DNA from: Actinomycetes bacterium
GTDB lineage: Bacteria > Actinomycetota > Thermoleophilia > BMS3ABIN01
Length of the DNA: 64,000 nt
NCBI GenBank assembly: GCA_021791195.1
Contig: JAJYXB010000019.1
Coordinates: 62,001-126,000 of the forward strand
Direction: 5' to 3'
Position 1 is the stretch's first letter. Each line of letters begins with the position of its first letter. The notes below the pieces were generated by a model. It saw only the letters and a program-made list of their open reading frames with translations, was not told where the DNA came from and did no database searches. This document shows, in pieces, positions 25,231-34,818 of this stretch. Position numbers and translations under genes: made by a program.

Positions 25231-25959
25231 TTACAGGGGCCTGGGCCCTGTCCGCGCTGAGCGGCAGTAGCGCTGCTTATCGTTTACGCACGACCGCCCC
25301 ATGGTAAACATTCGAATCGTGAGCAGCCCCAGGGCGAATCCGCCGATGTGGGCAAAATAGGCGATGCCACCGCTAGTGGCGCCGCTGATGCCCAACGCTC
25401 CCGAGACTACCTGAATGCCTATCCAGAACACAAGCACGGCCACGGCGGGCAGCTCTACGAACGTGACGAATATTCCCAGAAAGATCAGGGTCAACACCCG
25501 CGCCCGCGGGAACAGGAGCAGATAGGCGCCGAGCACCCCGGCGATGGCGCCGCTGGCGCCGACGTTGGGGATGGGCGATGAAGGCATGACGGCGATCTGG
25601 GCGGCGGTGGCCGCCAGCCCGCACAATAAATAAAAGGCGATAAACCGCGGCCGGCCCATGGAATCCTCCACGTTGTTTCCGAAGATCCAGAGGAAGAGCA
25701 TGTTGCCTCCCACGTGCAGCCAGCCGGCATGAACGAACATCGAGGTGAAGACCGTCAGCAGGATCGGCAGCCCGCCGCGCGGATAGAGCGTCACCCCATG
25801 CGTGACCTCATATGGCGTCATGCCGTACTGCGCCATGAACCGGTCCATCACTGGACCGAGCGACTGCTCGTAAAGAAATACCGCTACATTTGCGACGATC
25901 AGCATCACCGTGATAACCGGGAACCGGATCGTGGGAATGTTGTCTTTAAGCGGCAGCAT
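25231..25959 (-). CDS. Rhomboid-family intramembrane serine protease
   Basis: This 242-aa protein has six to seven hydrophobic segments. The catalytic serine motif GASGAIAGVLGAYL and the later histidine in YFAHIGGFALG form the rhomboid Ser-His dyad, and HVGGNMLFLWIFGNNVED is the conserved helix 2 motif. It cleaves transmembrane substrates, which are unknown here. It lies upstream of, and in the same direction as, rimP, but a separate promoter lies between them. The last ~25 residues are polar and basic. Confidence 0.93.
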   Translation of the reverse strand: MLPLKDNIPTIRFPVITVMLIVANVAVFLYEQSLGPVMDRFMAQYGMTPYEVTHGVTLYPRGGLPILLTVFTSMFVHAGWLHVGGNMLFLWIFGNNVEDSMGRPRFIAFYLLCGLAATAAQIAVMPSSPIPNVGASGAIAGVLGAYLLLFPRARVLTLIFLGIFVTFVELPAVAVLVFWIGIQVVSGALGISGATSGGIAYFAHIGGFALGLLTIRMFTMGRSCVNDKQRYCRSARTGPRPL

Positions 25960-26127
25960 TTGATATCGGTGATTATTTGCGGCAAGAAAAGACCGATGCT
26001 CTTCTCACACAGCAGGATATCAAATGCCGTGCCCGTGGACATCGGGACAACATCCGGCCGGAGCCCGGCGAGATCATGGCGCCAGACGCATCAAGGGCGG
26101 CCCGGCTGGCGGCTGCCTTGACAGCAG

Positions 26128-27600
26128 CTAGCCAGGCGGCTGCTCGGGAAACCAGACCTGTGAGCCGGAGCCGTCCTTGCAGCCGGCATAGAGGGTGGTG
26201 CTGAACCGGGTGACACCGCTGGGAACCTGATAGTGCAACAGCAGTTCGGTGCTGCCTCCGGGCTCGATCGCCGGCATCGACAACGGCAGCGCATCCGTGA
26301 CCGCGACTTGCGAAGGGCTGCTGACCACCTCGTTCAGCGATACTTCCGTCGCTGCCCCGTCGCCCGGGTTCGCGACCATGTATCTCACACTCAGAGAGCC
26401 GGCCTCGAATTCAGCCAGGCTCCCCCAGTAAACATCTTCGATTGAGAGAGTCAGCTCGGGCATGACTTCAGCGGTCTCGAGCTCGGCCGAATAGACATCC
26501 CAATCGCCACCGCGGTTGTCCTGCCAGACCACGGTGTTGCCTTTCAACACGGGATTGACCTGATCGCCCGCCGCGGTGCAGACCGGCTGCTCGCCGCCGG
26601 TGGTCAGGTCCTTGACGTAGATGTTCCAGTCATCGACCCATTTGCCGGTTTCATCGAAATGCCCGTTGCGATTATCCTGATAGGCGACAAGGTCGCCGCT
26701 CAGGGAGGGATTGACCTGATCGCCCTGTTCCTGCACCACCGGAACCCCGAAAGTCGCGACATCGGCGCTATAGATATCCCATTGCTCCCCGGCTTCGTTG
26801 AGCTTTTGCTGATATAGCACGCGGCCGCCGCTCAGGCTGGGATGCCGGCGAAGATACCTGCTGCCGCCTCCCGACGATGTGCCTCCGCCCGTCGCGGTCA
26901 GGTAGGCGCTGGCGCTGCTGGCCAGGTCATATGAGGTGATCAGGGGTTCATAGTACTTTCCGGCATAGCCGCGCTCCTTGACCCACACCGCCTGGCCGCC
27001 GTCGATGACAGGATCAAAGCGCATGTCGGGAAGATCGTAGCTGTCGAGCATGCGGCTGCGCATCACATCGAAGTCCAGCAACCTGATGGTGCTGCCACTG
27101 TCGTGGATGAGAGCCTTGCCGCCAGACAGCGACAGCGCCTCGGCCTGCGGCGCGGCGATGCACCGTTCGGCCGCCCCACTTAGTTCGCGCAGGCAGGCCT
27201 GCCCGCCGGACGTCTGCCACGCCACCCTGCCGTCATCGATGGCCGGACCGGCCCACACGGTGGCCTCCGAAAGCAACTCCTGGACTTCGCCGCTGCCCAG
27301 GTTTTTCGTGATCACGCTGTCGCCCGTGGCGCCCCGGTCCAGAAATACGACCTGATCGCCGTCCAGAGCGGGCAACATCTGGTCACCCGGCCCGGTAGCG
27401 ACCGGCGTCTCCGTGAGCCGCCAGGGCAAGGCGGCATCAGCCCTGGATTCGCCCGGAAAAAACCAGCAAAACAGCGCCGTCGCAATCAATACACTAAACG
27501 TTAACTTAAGCCTTAGATTTGTGCCCCGCGCGAATATTTCACCCGGCGCGGTCCGTCCCCTCGGAAATGCCCCATCGCTTTCAAACAATAGCCTCCGCAT
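26128..27600 (-). CDS. Exported TolB-like beta-propeller protein with a C-terminal Ig-like domain
   Basis: This 490-aa protein has a basic N-terminal stretch followed by a signal-like segment (LKLTFSVLIATALFCWFFPG) near residue 32. Repeats of the 'periplasmic WD40/TolB' type follow, for example VYQDNRNGH, VWQDNRGGDWDVYSAEL and YQQKLNEAGEQWDIYSADV, at about residues 60-395. The last ~90 residues resemble a CARDB-like adhesion domain (VRYMVANPGDGAATEVSLNEVV). It is probably cell-surface or secreted; ligand unknown. It is divergently oriented to the next exported protein. The ATG has GAGGAG close upstream. Confidence 0.7.
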   Translation of the reverse strand: MRRLLFESDGAFPRGRTAPGEIFARGTNLRLKLTFSVLIATALFCWFFPGESRADAALPWRLTETPVATGPGDQMLPALDGDQVVFLDRGATGDSVITKNLGSGEVQELLSEATVWAGPAIDDGRVAWQTSGGQACLRELSGAAERCIAAPQAEALSLSGGKALIHDSGSTIRLLDFDVMRSRMLDSYDLPDMRFDPVIDGGQAVWVKERGYAGKYYEPLITSYDLASSASAYLTATGGGTSSGGGSRYLRRHPSLSGGRVLYQQKLNEAGEQWDIYSADVATFGVPVVQEQGDQVNPSLSGDLVAYQDNRNGHFDETGKWVDDWNIYVKDLTTGGEQPVCTAAGDQVNPVLKGNTVVWQDNRGGDWDVYSAELETAEVMPELTLSIEDVYWGSLAEFEAGSLSVRYMVANPGDGAATEVSLNEVVSSPSQVAVTDALPLSMPAIEPGGSTELLLHYQVPSGVTRFSTTLYAGCKDGSGSQVWFPEQPPG

Positions 27601-28198
27601 CGCTCCTCGCTTTCCGCATCAACGCTCGCATATCCACTCGAATTCACTCGAACCGGAATCTCCACAAGAATGCTTGCTGGCCAGACCAGGCGATCGGTCC
27701 GGCAATATTCGGTTTTGTGATCTTCTGTCGTTCACCTCCTCTTCGGCAGCGGGTTTGCCCGGCATGTTCGGGGCCAACCTATCATCACGGGACGATCTTG
27801 CCATCAAACTTTGGTTGTATATTTGCTTAGGGAGGGACCCGCATTTCATGCAATATCCGTGATTTTTCTGGTCCACGGTCAGCAGCCACCTCCGGGGATT
27901 CGACCGCCCGCCGGATCGCCTGACGCTCATCCACAGCTGAAACGCGTTCCGGTTTCAGCACCCCCGGCAGCCGCCCGTCAGGGATGTCGACCGCGACGAT
28001 TTCATCGACATATCGCCTGCACATATGGGATCTCAACCCGCATCACTTCAGTCCAGGGGAGCCCGGCATGTTGACAACCGGCGAAAAAACTACCTTTCCA
28101 GGCCCGCCGCGATCTATAATTAGGCAGAATCAGGCAGAGCTTCAGGGAATAAACCATGGCGCGGCTGTTCGGCGCCAGGTCACGATCCGGAGTGACTT
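27601..28198. other. Intergenic stretch between divergent exported-protein genes
   Basis: The 600 bp between two divergent starts contain TATAAT at 28115-28120, a possible -10 for the plus-strand gene with no good -35. A 69-codon minus-strand frame (27827-28036, VDEIVAVDIPDGRLPGVLKP) might be a small gene or remnant, but no family or ribosome site supports it. Nothing else recognised. Confidence 0.35.
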
Positions 28199-30451
28199 AT
28201 GAGTGCGGGACAGAAAAACATCTTCGTCTCCCTGGTTTTCATGCTGGCGCTGGTGCTGGCCGGCCTTCTGGCCTTGGTCGCGTTCGTCGGCACAGGCAAC
28301 GGCCCGGGCCGGGAGCTGTCGGCCACCGCCGGCTCGAACTTCACGGGCACGCCCGGGACGCCTTCAGCTCCCGCTCCCTCCGCACCCGCAACTTCAGACT
28401 CCGGCCAGGACCAGCAGCCTGCCACCGGGTCCGGTTCCCTCACCACGCCGCTGCTGACCGGCGGCGGCGCCCTGGCCGCCTACTTCGCCGTGGGCGGAAA
28501 CACGACCGGACAATCCGGTGCGCCCGCTCAGGGACAGAATCCACCAGCGCCGCCGGCGACGCCCCCTGGCGACGGACAGCCGCCGCTGGGCGCCGGCGAG
28601 CAGACCTGGACTGACCGGCCAGACAACAGCATCCAGCGGGGCAGTGGCAATGGTCCCATTTCCGGCCGGGTAACCGATCCCTGGGGAAATGGCGCGCCCG
28701 GAGTCAGGATCTATGTCGACGCATACCGGCGGACCTGTGGCCAGGGCGGCTGCGTCGATGGGACCCCGGATGCCGTCACCGACGCCCAGGGATACTATTC
28801 CGTCGCCTTCACCTCGGTCTGGGATGCCGGCAGCAAGAGCGAGCTCCATGTCCCGCTCTCCGGCCCGCATCTGCTTTATTTCACGGGTAACGTCGACGGC
28901 TTCGCGGCCCGCAGTGAATGGTACAACGATGTCTCAAGCCAGAAAGACGCGTGGCCGGTGACCGCCGGCTCCAGCAGCGTCAACGCTGTGCTGGTGCCCT
29001 CAGGGTCGCTGGTGGGAACGGTGACCGGCAGCGCCGCCAGCGCTGACATCACCGTATTTCGCGCCGACCGCCCGCAGGCGATCGCCAGCAGCACCGAGTG
29101 CGGCACCGGCTGTCCCGGTGGCGGGCCGGCAACCTTCTCCTTCAATCTCGCTCCGGGGGATTACAAGCTGGTGGCGGTCCCCGGGCACAACCAGAATGGG
29201 CCGGACGTCCTGCCGCGGCCGACCTGGTACGACCGGGCGGCCAGCTGGAGCGCGGCCAGGATAATCCACGTGCCCGCGGCGGGGACGATCAGCGTCCGGC
29301 TGCGGCTGCTGCCCTCGCAGCCCCCGGCGGCCGCGAGCATCTTCGGCTCCCTCACGGTCGGCGGCCTGCCGCCGGCGCCCGGCACCGTCATCTCGCTGGT
29401 AGCCGCTGACGACCCGGACACGGTGCTGGCCAGCCAGACCACCTCGGCCAATGACTATTCCTTCGATTTCACCAACCTGCCCCCGCAGGGATACAAGCTG
29501 GAGTGCACCCTGCCCGGCAACGGGCACACACTGTGGTACTCCGCCACCGGCAGCGGGATTGCCGGCACCGTCCACCCTGCTACAAGCGCGGTTGATTTCC
29601 GCGCCTATCCTCCCGGCGCCAGCGTCAGCGGACGGGTCCTCCGGCCCGACGGGACGGCCGTCCCCTGGGCGCATGTGACGGCCGAGCGCTACCCCGGCGA
29701 CACCTACGCTCCGGGCACCTATTCGCAGAAAGAGGGGAAATATGCTTTCAGCGGTTACCAGTCGCTGGCGGCCGGCGCCTATCAGCTCTGTGTGGAAGAC
29801 GGCTCCGGTTCGCAGCCTCACCGGTACTGTTCCGCGGAGGTGGCTCTGGACTGGTACGGCGTGCTCACCGGCATCAACATCACGGTGCCGCAAGACTTCG
29901 GCCTGCCGATCGAGCTCTCCGGCAGGGTGACCGAGACCGACGGCAGCCCCGCGGCTGGCGCGGCGGTGGTGTTGACGCCGCTGGACGGCGGGGCGGCGCT
30001 GACCGTTTACGCCGGCAACGATGGCAGCTACCTGTTCGACGCCGCCAATGGCTTGACCGTCGGCATGTTCACGGTGTCGGCTTCCGACAGCGCCGGAAAC
30101 AGTTCCGGCAACATGCCCGTTACCAGCATTTCCTGGTATGACGTCATTCGCAACACCGATCTTGTGCTTTCTATAAGCGGCGCTCCGCCGGACATCGGCA
30201 TTCCCGGCTTCAAGGCCGGCCCGCCAGCGGTTTCCCGGAAGGAGGGCAGCGGCCTGAAAGTGGGCAGCAGCCTGGAGGCGGGCGCCGGCCTGCCGCCAAT
30301 TGAAGGATCGCCGCCGGCCGGCCCGGTCAGCGGCGGTTCAGCGGGAGCCTGCAAGGCGCCGCGCGCCGCCGGTTGCGATCAGTACGGCGCGGATGCGCCC
30401 GCAACCCCGCCGGACAGGACTCCGGCCGCGCGCCGGCGAAATAATCCGTAA
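28199..30451 (+). CDS. Membrane-anchored surface protein with carboxypeptidase-regulatory-like repeats
   Basis: This 750-aa protein has an N-terminal hydrophobic anchor (residues ~10-31), a low-complexity Ala/Pro/Gly linker to about residue 145, then about five beta-sandwich modules of the CarboxypepD_reg/CnaB type: GRVTDPWGNGAPGVRIYV, VGTVTGSAASADITVF, GSLTVGGLPPAPGTVISLV, GRVLRPDGTAVPWAHVTA and GRVTETDGSPAAGAAVVL. A disordered Gly/Pro/Ala tail ends it, without an LPXTG motif. It is expected on the cell surface with a structural or adhesive role. The ATG has CGGAG about 8 nt upstream. No enzyme domain is seen. Confidence 0.75.
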   Translation: MSAGQKNIFVSLVFMLALVLAGLLALVAFVGTGNGPGRELSATAGSNFTGTPGTPSAPAPSAPATSDSGQDQQPATGSGSLTTPLLTGGGALAAYFAVGGNTTGQSGAPAQGQNPPAPPATPPGDGQPPLGAGEQTWTDRPDNSIQRGSGNGPISGRVTDPWGNGAPGVRIYVDAYRRTCGQGGCVDGTPDAVTDAQGYYSVAFTSVWDAGSKSELHVPLSGPHLLYFTGNVDGFAARSEWYNDVSSQKDAWPVTAGSSSVNAVLVPSGSLVGTVTGSAASADITVFRADRPQAIASSTECGTGCPGGGPATFSFNLAPGDYKLVAVPGHNQNGPDVLPRPTWYDRAASWSAARIIHVPAAGTISVRLRLLPSQPPAAASIFGSLTVGGLPPAPGTVISLVAADDPDTVLASQTTSANDYSFDFTNLPPQGYKLECTLPGNGHTLWYSATGSGIAGTVHPATSAVDFRAYPPGASVSGRVLRPDGTAVPWAHVTAERYPGDTYAPGTYSQKEGKYAFSGYQSLAAGAYQLCVEDGSGSQPHRYCSAEVALDWYGVLTGINITVPQDFGLPIELSGRVTETDGSPAAGAAVVLTPLDGGAALTVYAGNDGSYLFDAANGLTVGMFTVSASDSAGNSSGNMPVTSISWYDVIRNTDLVLSISGAPPDIGIPGFKAGPPAVSRKEGSGLKVGSSLEAGAGLPPIEGSPPAGPVSGGSAGACKAPRAAGCDQYGADAPATPPDRTPAARRRNNP

Positions 30452-30495
30452 AGCCGGAACGTATCGTTATATAACAAATCCCGGAGTTTTATTAA

Positions 30496-30909
30496 ATGAA
30501 AGCAAGATATCTGCCGGCGCTGGCAATGGCAGCCGTCGCGGTCGCAGCATGTCTGCCCGCTGGCTGCGGCAGCGGCGCCGGCCAGCAGACCCAGACGGTT
30601 ACGCCCGCCGCCGCAACTTCCACCTTCGGTACGGACGATGCGGCCGCACAGCTGGCGGCCCAGACACTGCTCAGGAATACCCAGGCGGGAGAGGAATCAT
30701 ACTTCGCCGCGCACGGCGCGTATCCCGCCACCGCCGCACAACTCAGGAGCGCCGATCCCCGGCTGAGTCCCCAGGTAAGCGTCATCAGCGGCGACGCCGG
30801 CGGTTACCAGATCAGCGTCACCGCCAGCGACTCCGGGAGAACGGTCTACACCATCCGCAAATCGGGCGGCCGCGTCACTTACGTTGACAACAACGGAAAC
30901 CCTTGGTAA
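30496..30909 (+). CDS. Small lipoprotein with a pilin-like C-terminal region
   Basis: This 137-aa protein has a lipoprotein signal peptide ending LPAGC, a short Thr/Ala linker, then LRNTQAGEESYFAAHGAYPATAAQLRSADPRL, which resembles the post-helix part of type IV pilin-like proteins. It would be anchored outside the membrane by its lipid. It begins 44 bp after the surface-protein gene with TATATAAC and CGGAG in between, so it may have its own promoter. Function unknown; the pilin resemblance is by eye only. Confidence 0.65.
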   Translation: MKARYLPALAMAAVAVAACLPAGCGSGAGQQTQTVTPAAATSTFGTDDAAAQLAAQTLLRNTQAGEESYFAAHGAYPATAAQLRSADPRLSPQVSVISGDAGGYQISVTASDSGRTVYTIRKSGGRVTYVDNNGNPW

Positions 30910-30925
30910 TAATGGCCGGAACCGC

Positions 30926-32260
30926 TCACTGACCGCCAGCGCCAGTGCTTGTCCCCGTGTTTATGCCGGCGGATGCCTCCGGCCGTTCCAGCCGGTACTT
31001 TTTCTTCATGTCCAGGATCCGCTCGACCGACTTGTTGATCTGATCCTCACTCAGCTTGCCGGACCTGACCGCGGCGACGATGGCATCGTAAGCCTGCTGC
31101 TGCTTGTCCGGCGTATCGGCGAACATGACGATGTCGGCGCCGGCGGCGATGGCCGCCACGGCAGCGTCGCCCGGCTTCTGGCTGATGGCGGCCATCCCCA
31201 GGTCATCGGTGATGATCACGCCCTGAAATCCAAGCTGACCGCGCAGCAGATCTGTCATGATTGGCCGCGACAGCGAAGCCGGCGTCCTGGACGGATCCAG
31301 CGCCGGATAGGCGACGTCCGCCACCATGATCATCGGCGCGCCGTCCTTGATCGCTTCCCTGAAGGGGGGCAGATCCTGGCTGTCGATCGTGGCGCGGTCG
31401 GAGTGAATCGTCGGCAGCTTCTTCTCTGGGCTGGTCTCAGCCGATCCCAGCCCCGGGAAATACTTGGTGCATGAAATGGTAGTGGCATTGTTGTATCCCT
31501 TGACGGCGGCGCCGGTCAGCTCGGCCACCACCTGGGGGTCGTTGCCGTAGCTGCGCGTATCGATGATCGATTGCCAGCCGATGGTAACGTCCGCGTCCGG
31601 CGTCAGGTCGGTGTTGATGCCGATCCGCTTCAGCTGGCGCGCCGCCTCCGATGCGGTCTGTTGCGACGCGATCGCGCCGGCTCCGCCGCGCATGTTGCCG
31701 ATGAACGGCTCGGAATAGTTTGGACCGATATTCTGAAACAGGCGCGTCTTGCCGCCTTCCTGCGCAGCGGCGATCATCATCCTGGCTGGCTGGTTGGCGG
31801 AAACCGCCAGCTGCTGCAACGATGCGGCCAGGGCCGCGACCTGCTGGTCCGAATCGACGTTACCGGCGTCGATTACCACATTGCCGACATGATCGGCGGT
31901 AATCAGCTTCCGGAGGGAATCATCGACGCTCTTGCCGCTGAAGCCGACCATCATCATCTGGCCGACTTTCTCTTCCACCGACATCGCCGCGATCTGCTGA
32001 CTGGTTGAGGAGAAAGGAGAGTCGACAATGTTGTCCGAGGTGGTGCCGGTGCCAGTCGTGACTGCCGCCTGCGCATCACTGCCGGTAGAACCGCGCAGTT
32101 TCACCGCCAGCACGCCGGCCGCCGCGATGACGATCAGAAATGCCGCCAGCCCCACGAGCAGGAAGGGGTTTTTGTACCAGCTTCTGCGCCTGTCCGCACG
32201 CCTGCTACCGTTCCCTGTTTCTTCAGTCTCGTTGTTGATGCGGTCGTCTTTTTCTGCCAA
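30926..32260 (-). CDS. Membrane-anchored glycoside hydrolase family 3 protein with altered active-site motifs
   Basis: This 444-aa protein starts at a TTG with AGGAGG just upstream, a cytoplasmic Arg-rich stretch, one anchor helix (WYKNPFLLVGLAAFLIVIAAAGVLAV) and a GH3 fold similar to NagZ-type beta-N-acetylhexosaminidases. The nucleophile region TDDLGMAAI is intact, but KHFPGHG reads KYFPGLG, the D-S-H acid/base segment before LP reads SPEKK, and the substrate-binding DxEGG reads AQEGG. Activity on muropeptides is therefore doubtful. The longer open frame to 32443 enters the RNase P RNA and is rejected. Confidence 0.82.
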   Translation of the reverse strand: MAEKDDRINNETEETGNGSRRADRRRSWYKNPFLLVGLAAFLIVIAAAGVLAVKLRGSTGSDAQAAVTTGTGTTSDNIVDSPFSSTSQQIAAMSVEEKVGQMMMVGFSGKSVDDSLRKLITADHVGNVVIDAGNVDSDQQVAALAASLQQLAVSANQPARMMIAAAQEGGKTRLFQNIGPNYSEPFIGNMRGGAGAIASQQTASEAARQLKRIGINTDLTPDADVTIGWQSIIDTRSYGNDPQVVAELTGAAVKGYNNATTISCTKYFPGLGSAETSPEKKLPTIHSDRATIDSQDLPPFREAIKDGAPMIMVADVAYPALDPSRTPASLSRPIMTDLLRGQLGFQGVIITDDLGMAAISQKPGDAAVAAIAAGADIVMFADTPDKQQQAYDAIVAAVRSGKLSEDQINKSVERILDMKKKYRLERPEASAGINTGTSTGAGGQ

Positions 32261-32422
32261 GACCCCTCCTGTATGCCTGGTTGCCTTTCCCGCGCAGCCC
32301 CGAATGCAGGCGGTAAGAGATCCTCCGCCGGACGAACCCGGCCGAACGACTGATTCTAATGCAAAAACAGTGGAGCGGTAAAGACGGTACCCGTAAATCG
32401 CGCCAAACATTCCTGAAACGCC

Positions 32423-32441
32423 AAAGGCTCCCGAAGGAGCC
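32423..32441 (-). terminator. Terminator of RNase P RNA
   Basis: GGCTCC-TTCG-GGAGCC on the minus strand forms a stable UUCG tetraloop hairpin followed by TTTGG, immediately after the 3' end of rnpB. It lies about 165 bp upstream of the GH3 start. Confidence 0.75.
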
Positions 32442-32445
32442 AAGG

Positions 32446-32880
<435 letters not shown>

Positions 32881-32972
32881 ATATTTTACCAGCCTGAGCA
32901 GGATGATTAAACACCCGGGTTGCACCGGCTGGCTTCCGGCGCCGGCAAGCCCGCCCGGTTCGATTGCACCGG

Positions 32973-33836
32973 CTAGACATCGGGCGCCGGCAAGTCCACC
33001 CGCTCGGGATGTTTGAGCCGGCCGTCACGCCACTCGCGCCACATGATGTTGATCTCCGCGCCGATGAGGAAGGTTATGGCGCTGATCCACATCCACGTCA
33101 GCAGCACGATCACCGACCCCAGGCTGCCATAGATATTCTGATAGGAGCTGAAATTGTTGACATAATACCCGAATCCCAACGTCGCGATCAGCCACGACGC
33201 CGTAGCGAACAGCGTCCCCGGACTGAGCAGGCCGAACTTCAGCCGGCCGCAGGGCGCATAGCGGTAAGTGCTTTCGATACCCAGCAGCGCCAGGACGACG
33301 ATGGCCGGCCAGCGCAGCCGGCCCAGCCACAGGCCGGCGGTGAGATTGAATCCCTTGTCGTCGGTGAGCGCGTTCACGATCAGCGGCGCTACCAGCGCCA
33401 TCGCGAGGGCGGAGATGATGAAAAAGGCGGCGATAACACTCAGGATCAGCGCCTGCAGGCGCACCCGCAGCCAACCGCGGTTCTCATCAAACCCGTAGAT
33501 GCGGTTGAGCGAGCTGATCAGCCCCGCGTAACCGTTGTTCATGACGTACAGAGCGCCCAGCAGCGACAGCAGCACCGTCGGCACCGTCTCCGATCCCTGC
33601 CGGAGAGACTGCCGCAGCACGCGCGTCAGCAGGCTGAGCACGTCGCCCGGCACCAGGACGGAAAGCTGCTTTGTAATCTCGTCGACGATGTCGCCCACGG
33701 GCAGCAGCGCCAGCACGGAAGCAACCAGGATCAGCACGATCGGCAGCGCCAGGAAGAAATTGTAGGCAATCATGCCGGCCAGGCCGGTAGCCCCGTCACT
33801 ACGGGCGCGCTGGATTAGCTTCCAGATAATTCTCAT
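32973..33836 (-). CDS. YihY/BrkB-family inner-membrane protein
   Basis: This protein of about 287 aa has six hydrophobic segments and motifs of the YihY/UPF0761 family: GLAGMIAYNFFLALPIVLILVAS, the conserved NNGYAGLISSLNRIYG, and TWMWISAITFLIGAEINIMW at the end. The ATG at 33836 begins MRIIWKL, the usual type of start; the frame to 33950 adds a non-conserved stretch. Despite old annotations as RNase BN, these are membrane proteins of unknown function. Confidence 0.88.
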   Translation of the reverse strand: MRIIWKLIQRARSDGATGLAGMIAYNFFLALPIVLILVASVLALLPVGDIVDEITKQLSVLVPGDVLSLLTRVLRQSLRQGSETVPTVLLSLLGALYVMNNGYAGLISSLNRIYGFDENRGWLRVRLQALILSVIAAFFIISALAMALVAPLIVNALTDDKGFNLTAGLWLGRLRWPAIVVLALLGIESTYRYAPCGRLKFGLLSPGTLFATASWLIATLGFGYYVNNFSSYQNIYGSLGSVIVLLTWMWISAITFLIGAEINIMWREWRDGRLKHPERVDLPAPDV

Positions 33837-34032
33837 GCCAGATGTATTCCCGCTGGCGGAAAAACATCCTTGCGGGAATTTCAGGGGATCCCCCGGGCGC
33901 CACCCTGAAACTTCCGGGACGCCGGCGGCGTCGCAATCGCAAAGGGGCATTCCCCGGCCCAGTTACGAACAGGAGGCACAGATGTTGCCAAGTCCGCTTT
34001 CGTCCGTGTCCGGTCTGCTGAAACCAGTTATC

Positions 34033-34061
34033 TTGCCCACGGCACGCGCTTTCCCTATAAT
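34033..34061 (+). promoter_or_regulatory. Promoter of tRNA-Leu
   Basis: TTGCCC (34033-34038) and a perfect TATAAT (34056-34061) are separated by 17 bp, ending 32 bp before the mature tRNA. Confidence 0.7.
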
Positions 34062-34093
34062 CCAATCTCGGGCAGAAGCCCCGTTCATCCCCC

Positions 34094-34182
34094 GTCGGAG
34101 TGGCGGAATTTGGTAGACGCGCTAGGTTGAGGGCCTAGTGAGCTAATAGCTCATGGGGGTTCAAGTCCCCCCTCCGACACCA
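34094..34182 (+). tRNA. tRNA-Leu (anticodon GAG), CCA encoded
   Basis: This is a class II tRNA with a 7-bp acceptor stem (GTCGGAG / CTCCGAC), a D-arm with GGTAGACGC, an anticodon loop TTGAGGG flanked by CTAGG/CCTAG, a long variable arm (TGAGCTAATAGCTCA) and a T-arm GGGGG-TTCAAGT-CCCCC. The CCA end is encoded (34180-34182) and followed by a T-run. The right-hand flank changes to accessory DNA immediately after it. Confidence 0.97.
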
Positions 34183-34264
34183 GTGTTTTTTTTACCATTG
34201 CCGGCTGCGGCTTGCGAAATTCGATATACAGCGTATCGGTATCTTCAAAGTACTCCATTTTCAC
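34151..34264 (-). pseudogene. Truncated DUF2283 gene ending inside tRNA-Leu
   Basis: On the minus strand a GTG at 34264 with GGAGGG 7 nt upstream opens VKMEYFEDTDTLYIEFRKPQ, the start of a DUF2283 protein. The frame continues into the 3' end of tRNA-Leu and stops there after 37 codons, so the usual C-terminal half is missing. This is what an integration or recombination event at the tRNA 3' end would leave. DUF2283 genes are small proteins of unknown function often near toxin-antitoxin genes. Confidence 0.7.
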
Positions 34265-34350
34265 GGCTTAACCCTCCGGTCAAAGAAAGCGTTTCAAAAT
34301 AGGTTGTTGTCTTCATGCCGCCCCGCCAGCTTCGCTGCTTCTCGTGACAT

Positions 34351-34818
34351 TTACGCTCCCTTTGCCCTTACAACCAGGTCTACTTCGCAGTCGAGGACCC
34401 TGAGCAGAAGCAGCAATTTATCAAGTGATTTGCGATAATTGGTCTGATCCAAAAGGCGGTAAAACTGCGCCGGGGAGGTATTGAGGCGCCGAATGATCTC
34501 CCTTTTGGAAAGTGGGCTCGCCTCCAGGCGTTGCTGCGCTTCCAGCGTCAGTTTGTAAAGCAGCAGGTCGCGCATATAGGCTGGATCCTCGTTATACTCA
34601 AGCACCTGCTCGACGTGCACCGTGCCTTCCCGACCCGATTCCAGCACATATGAGAAAGCTTCACGGCCAAGTTCGCCATCCACCAAAACGGACACGACGG
34701 CGTCCGCGGCGGTTGGCACGGGCTCGGCCCTGACATACGGGAATATATATTTGTCGCGCCAGGTGCTTACCTCGAAAGCGCGTTTGTGCTTGTTCGGTTT
34801 TACAGACCTGATTTTCAC
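34351..34818 (-). CDS. HTH-type protein paired with DUF4160
   Basis: This 155-aa protein has a beta-rich N-terminus (HKRAFEVSTWRDKYIFPYVRAEP) and a C-terminal helix-turn-helix (SPLSKREIIRRLNTSPAQFYRLLDQTNYRKSLDKLLLLLRVLDCEV). The GTG at 34818 overlaps the stop of the DUF4160 gene by 4 nt, so the pair is translationally coupled. By analogy with two-gene modules in such islands it may be the antitoxin or autorepressor; this is inference. The stretch between its stop and the DUF2283 remnant (34265-34350) holds only an 18-codon frame. Confidence 0.7.
   Translation of the reverse strand: MKIRSVKPNKHKRAFEVSTWRDKYIFPYVRAEPVPTAADAVVSVLVDGELGREAFSYVLESGREGTVHVEQVLEYNEDPAYMRDLLLYKLTLEAQQRLEASPLSKREIIRRLNTSPAQFYRLLDQTNYRKSLDKLLLLLRVLDCEVDLVVRAKGA

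Noticed and set aside
32261-32443. N-terminal extension of the GH3 gene
   Set aside because: It reaches the rnpB terminator; TTG 32260 has a strong ribosome site.
33981-34116. Small frame with AGGAGG upstream (MLPSPLSSVSGLL)
   Set aside because: It runs through the tRNA promoter into the tRNA gene; likely a chance frame.
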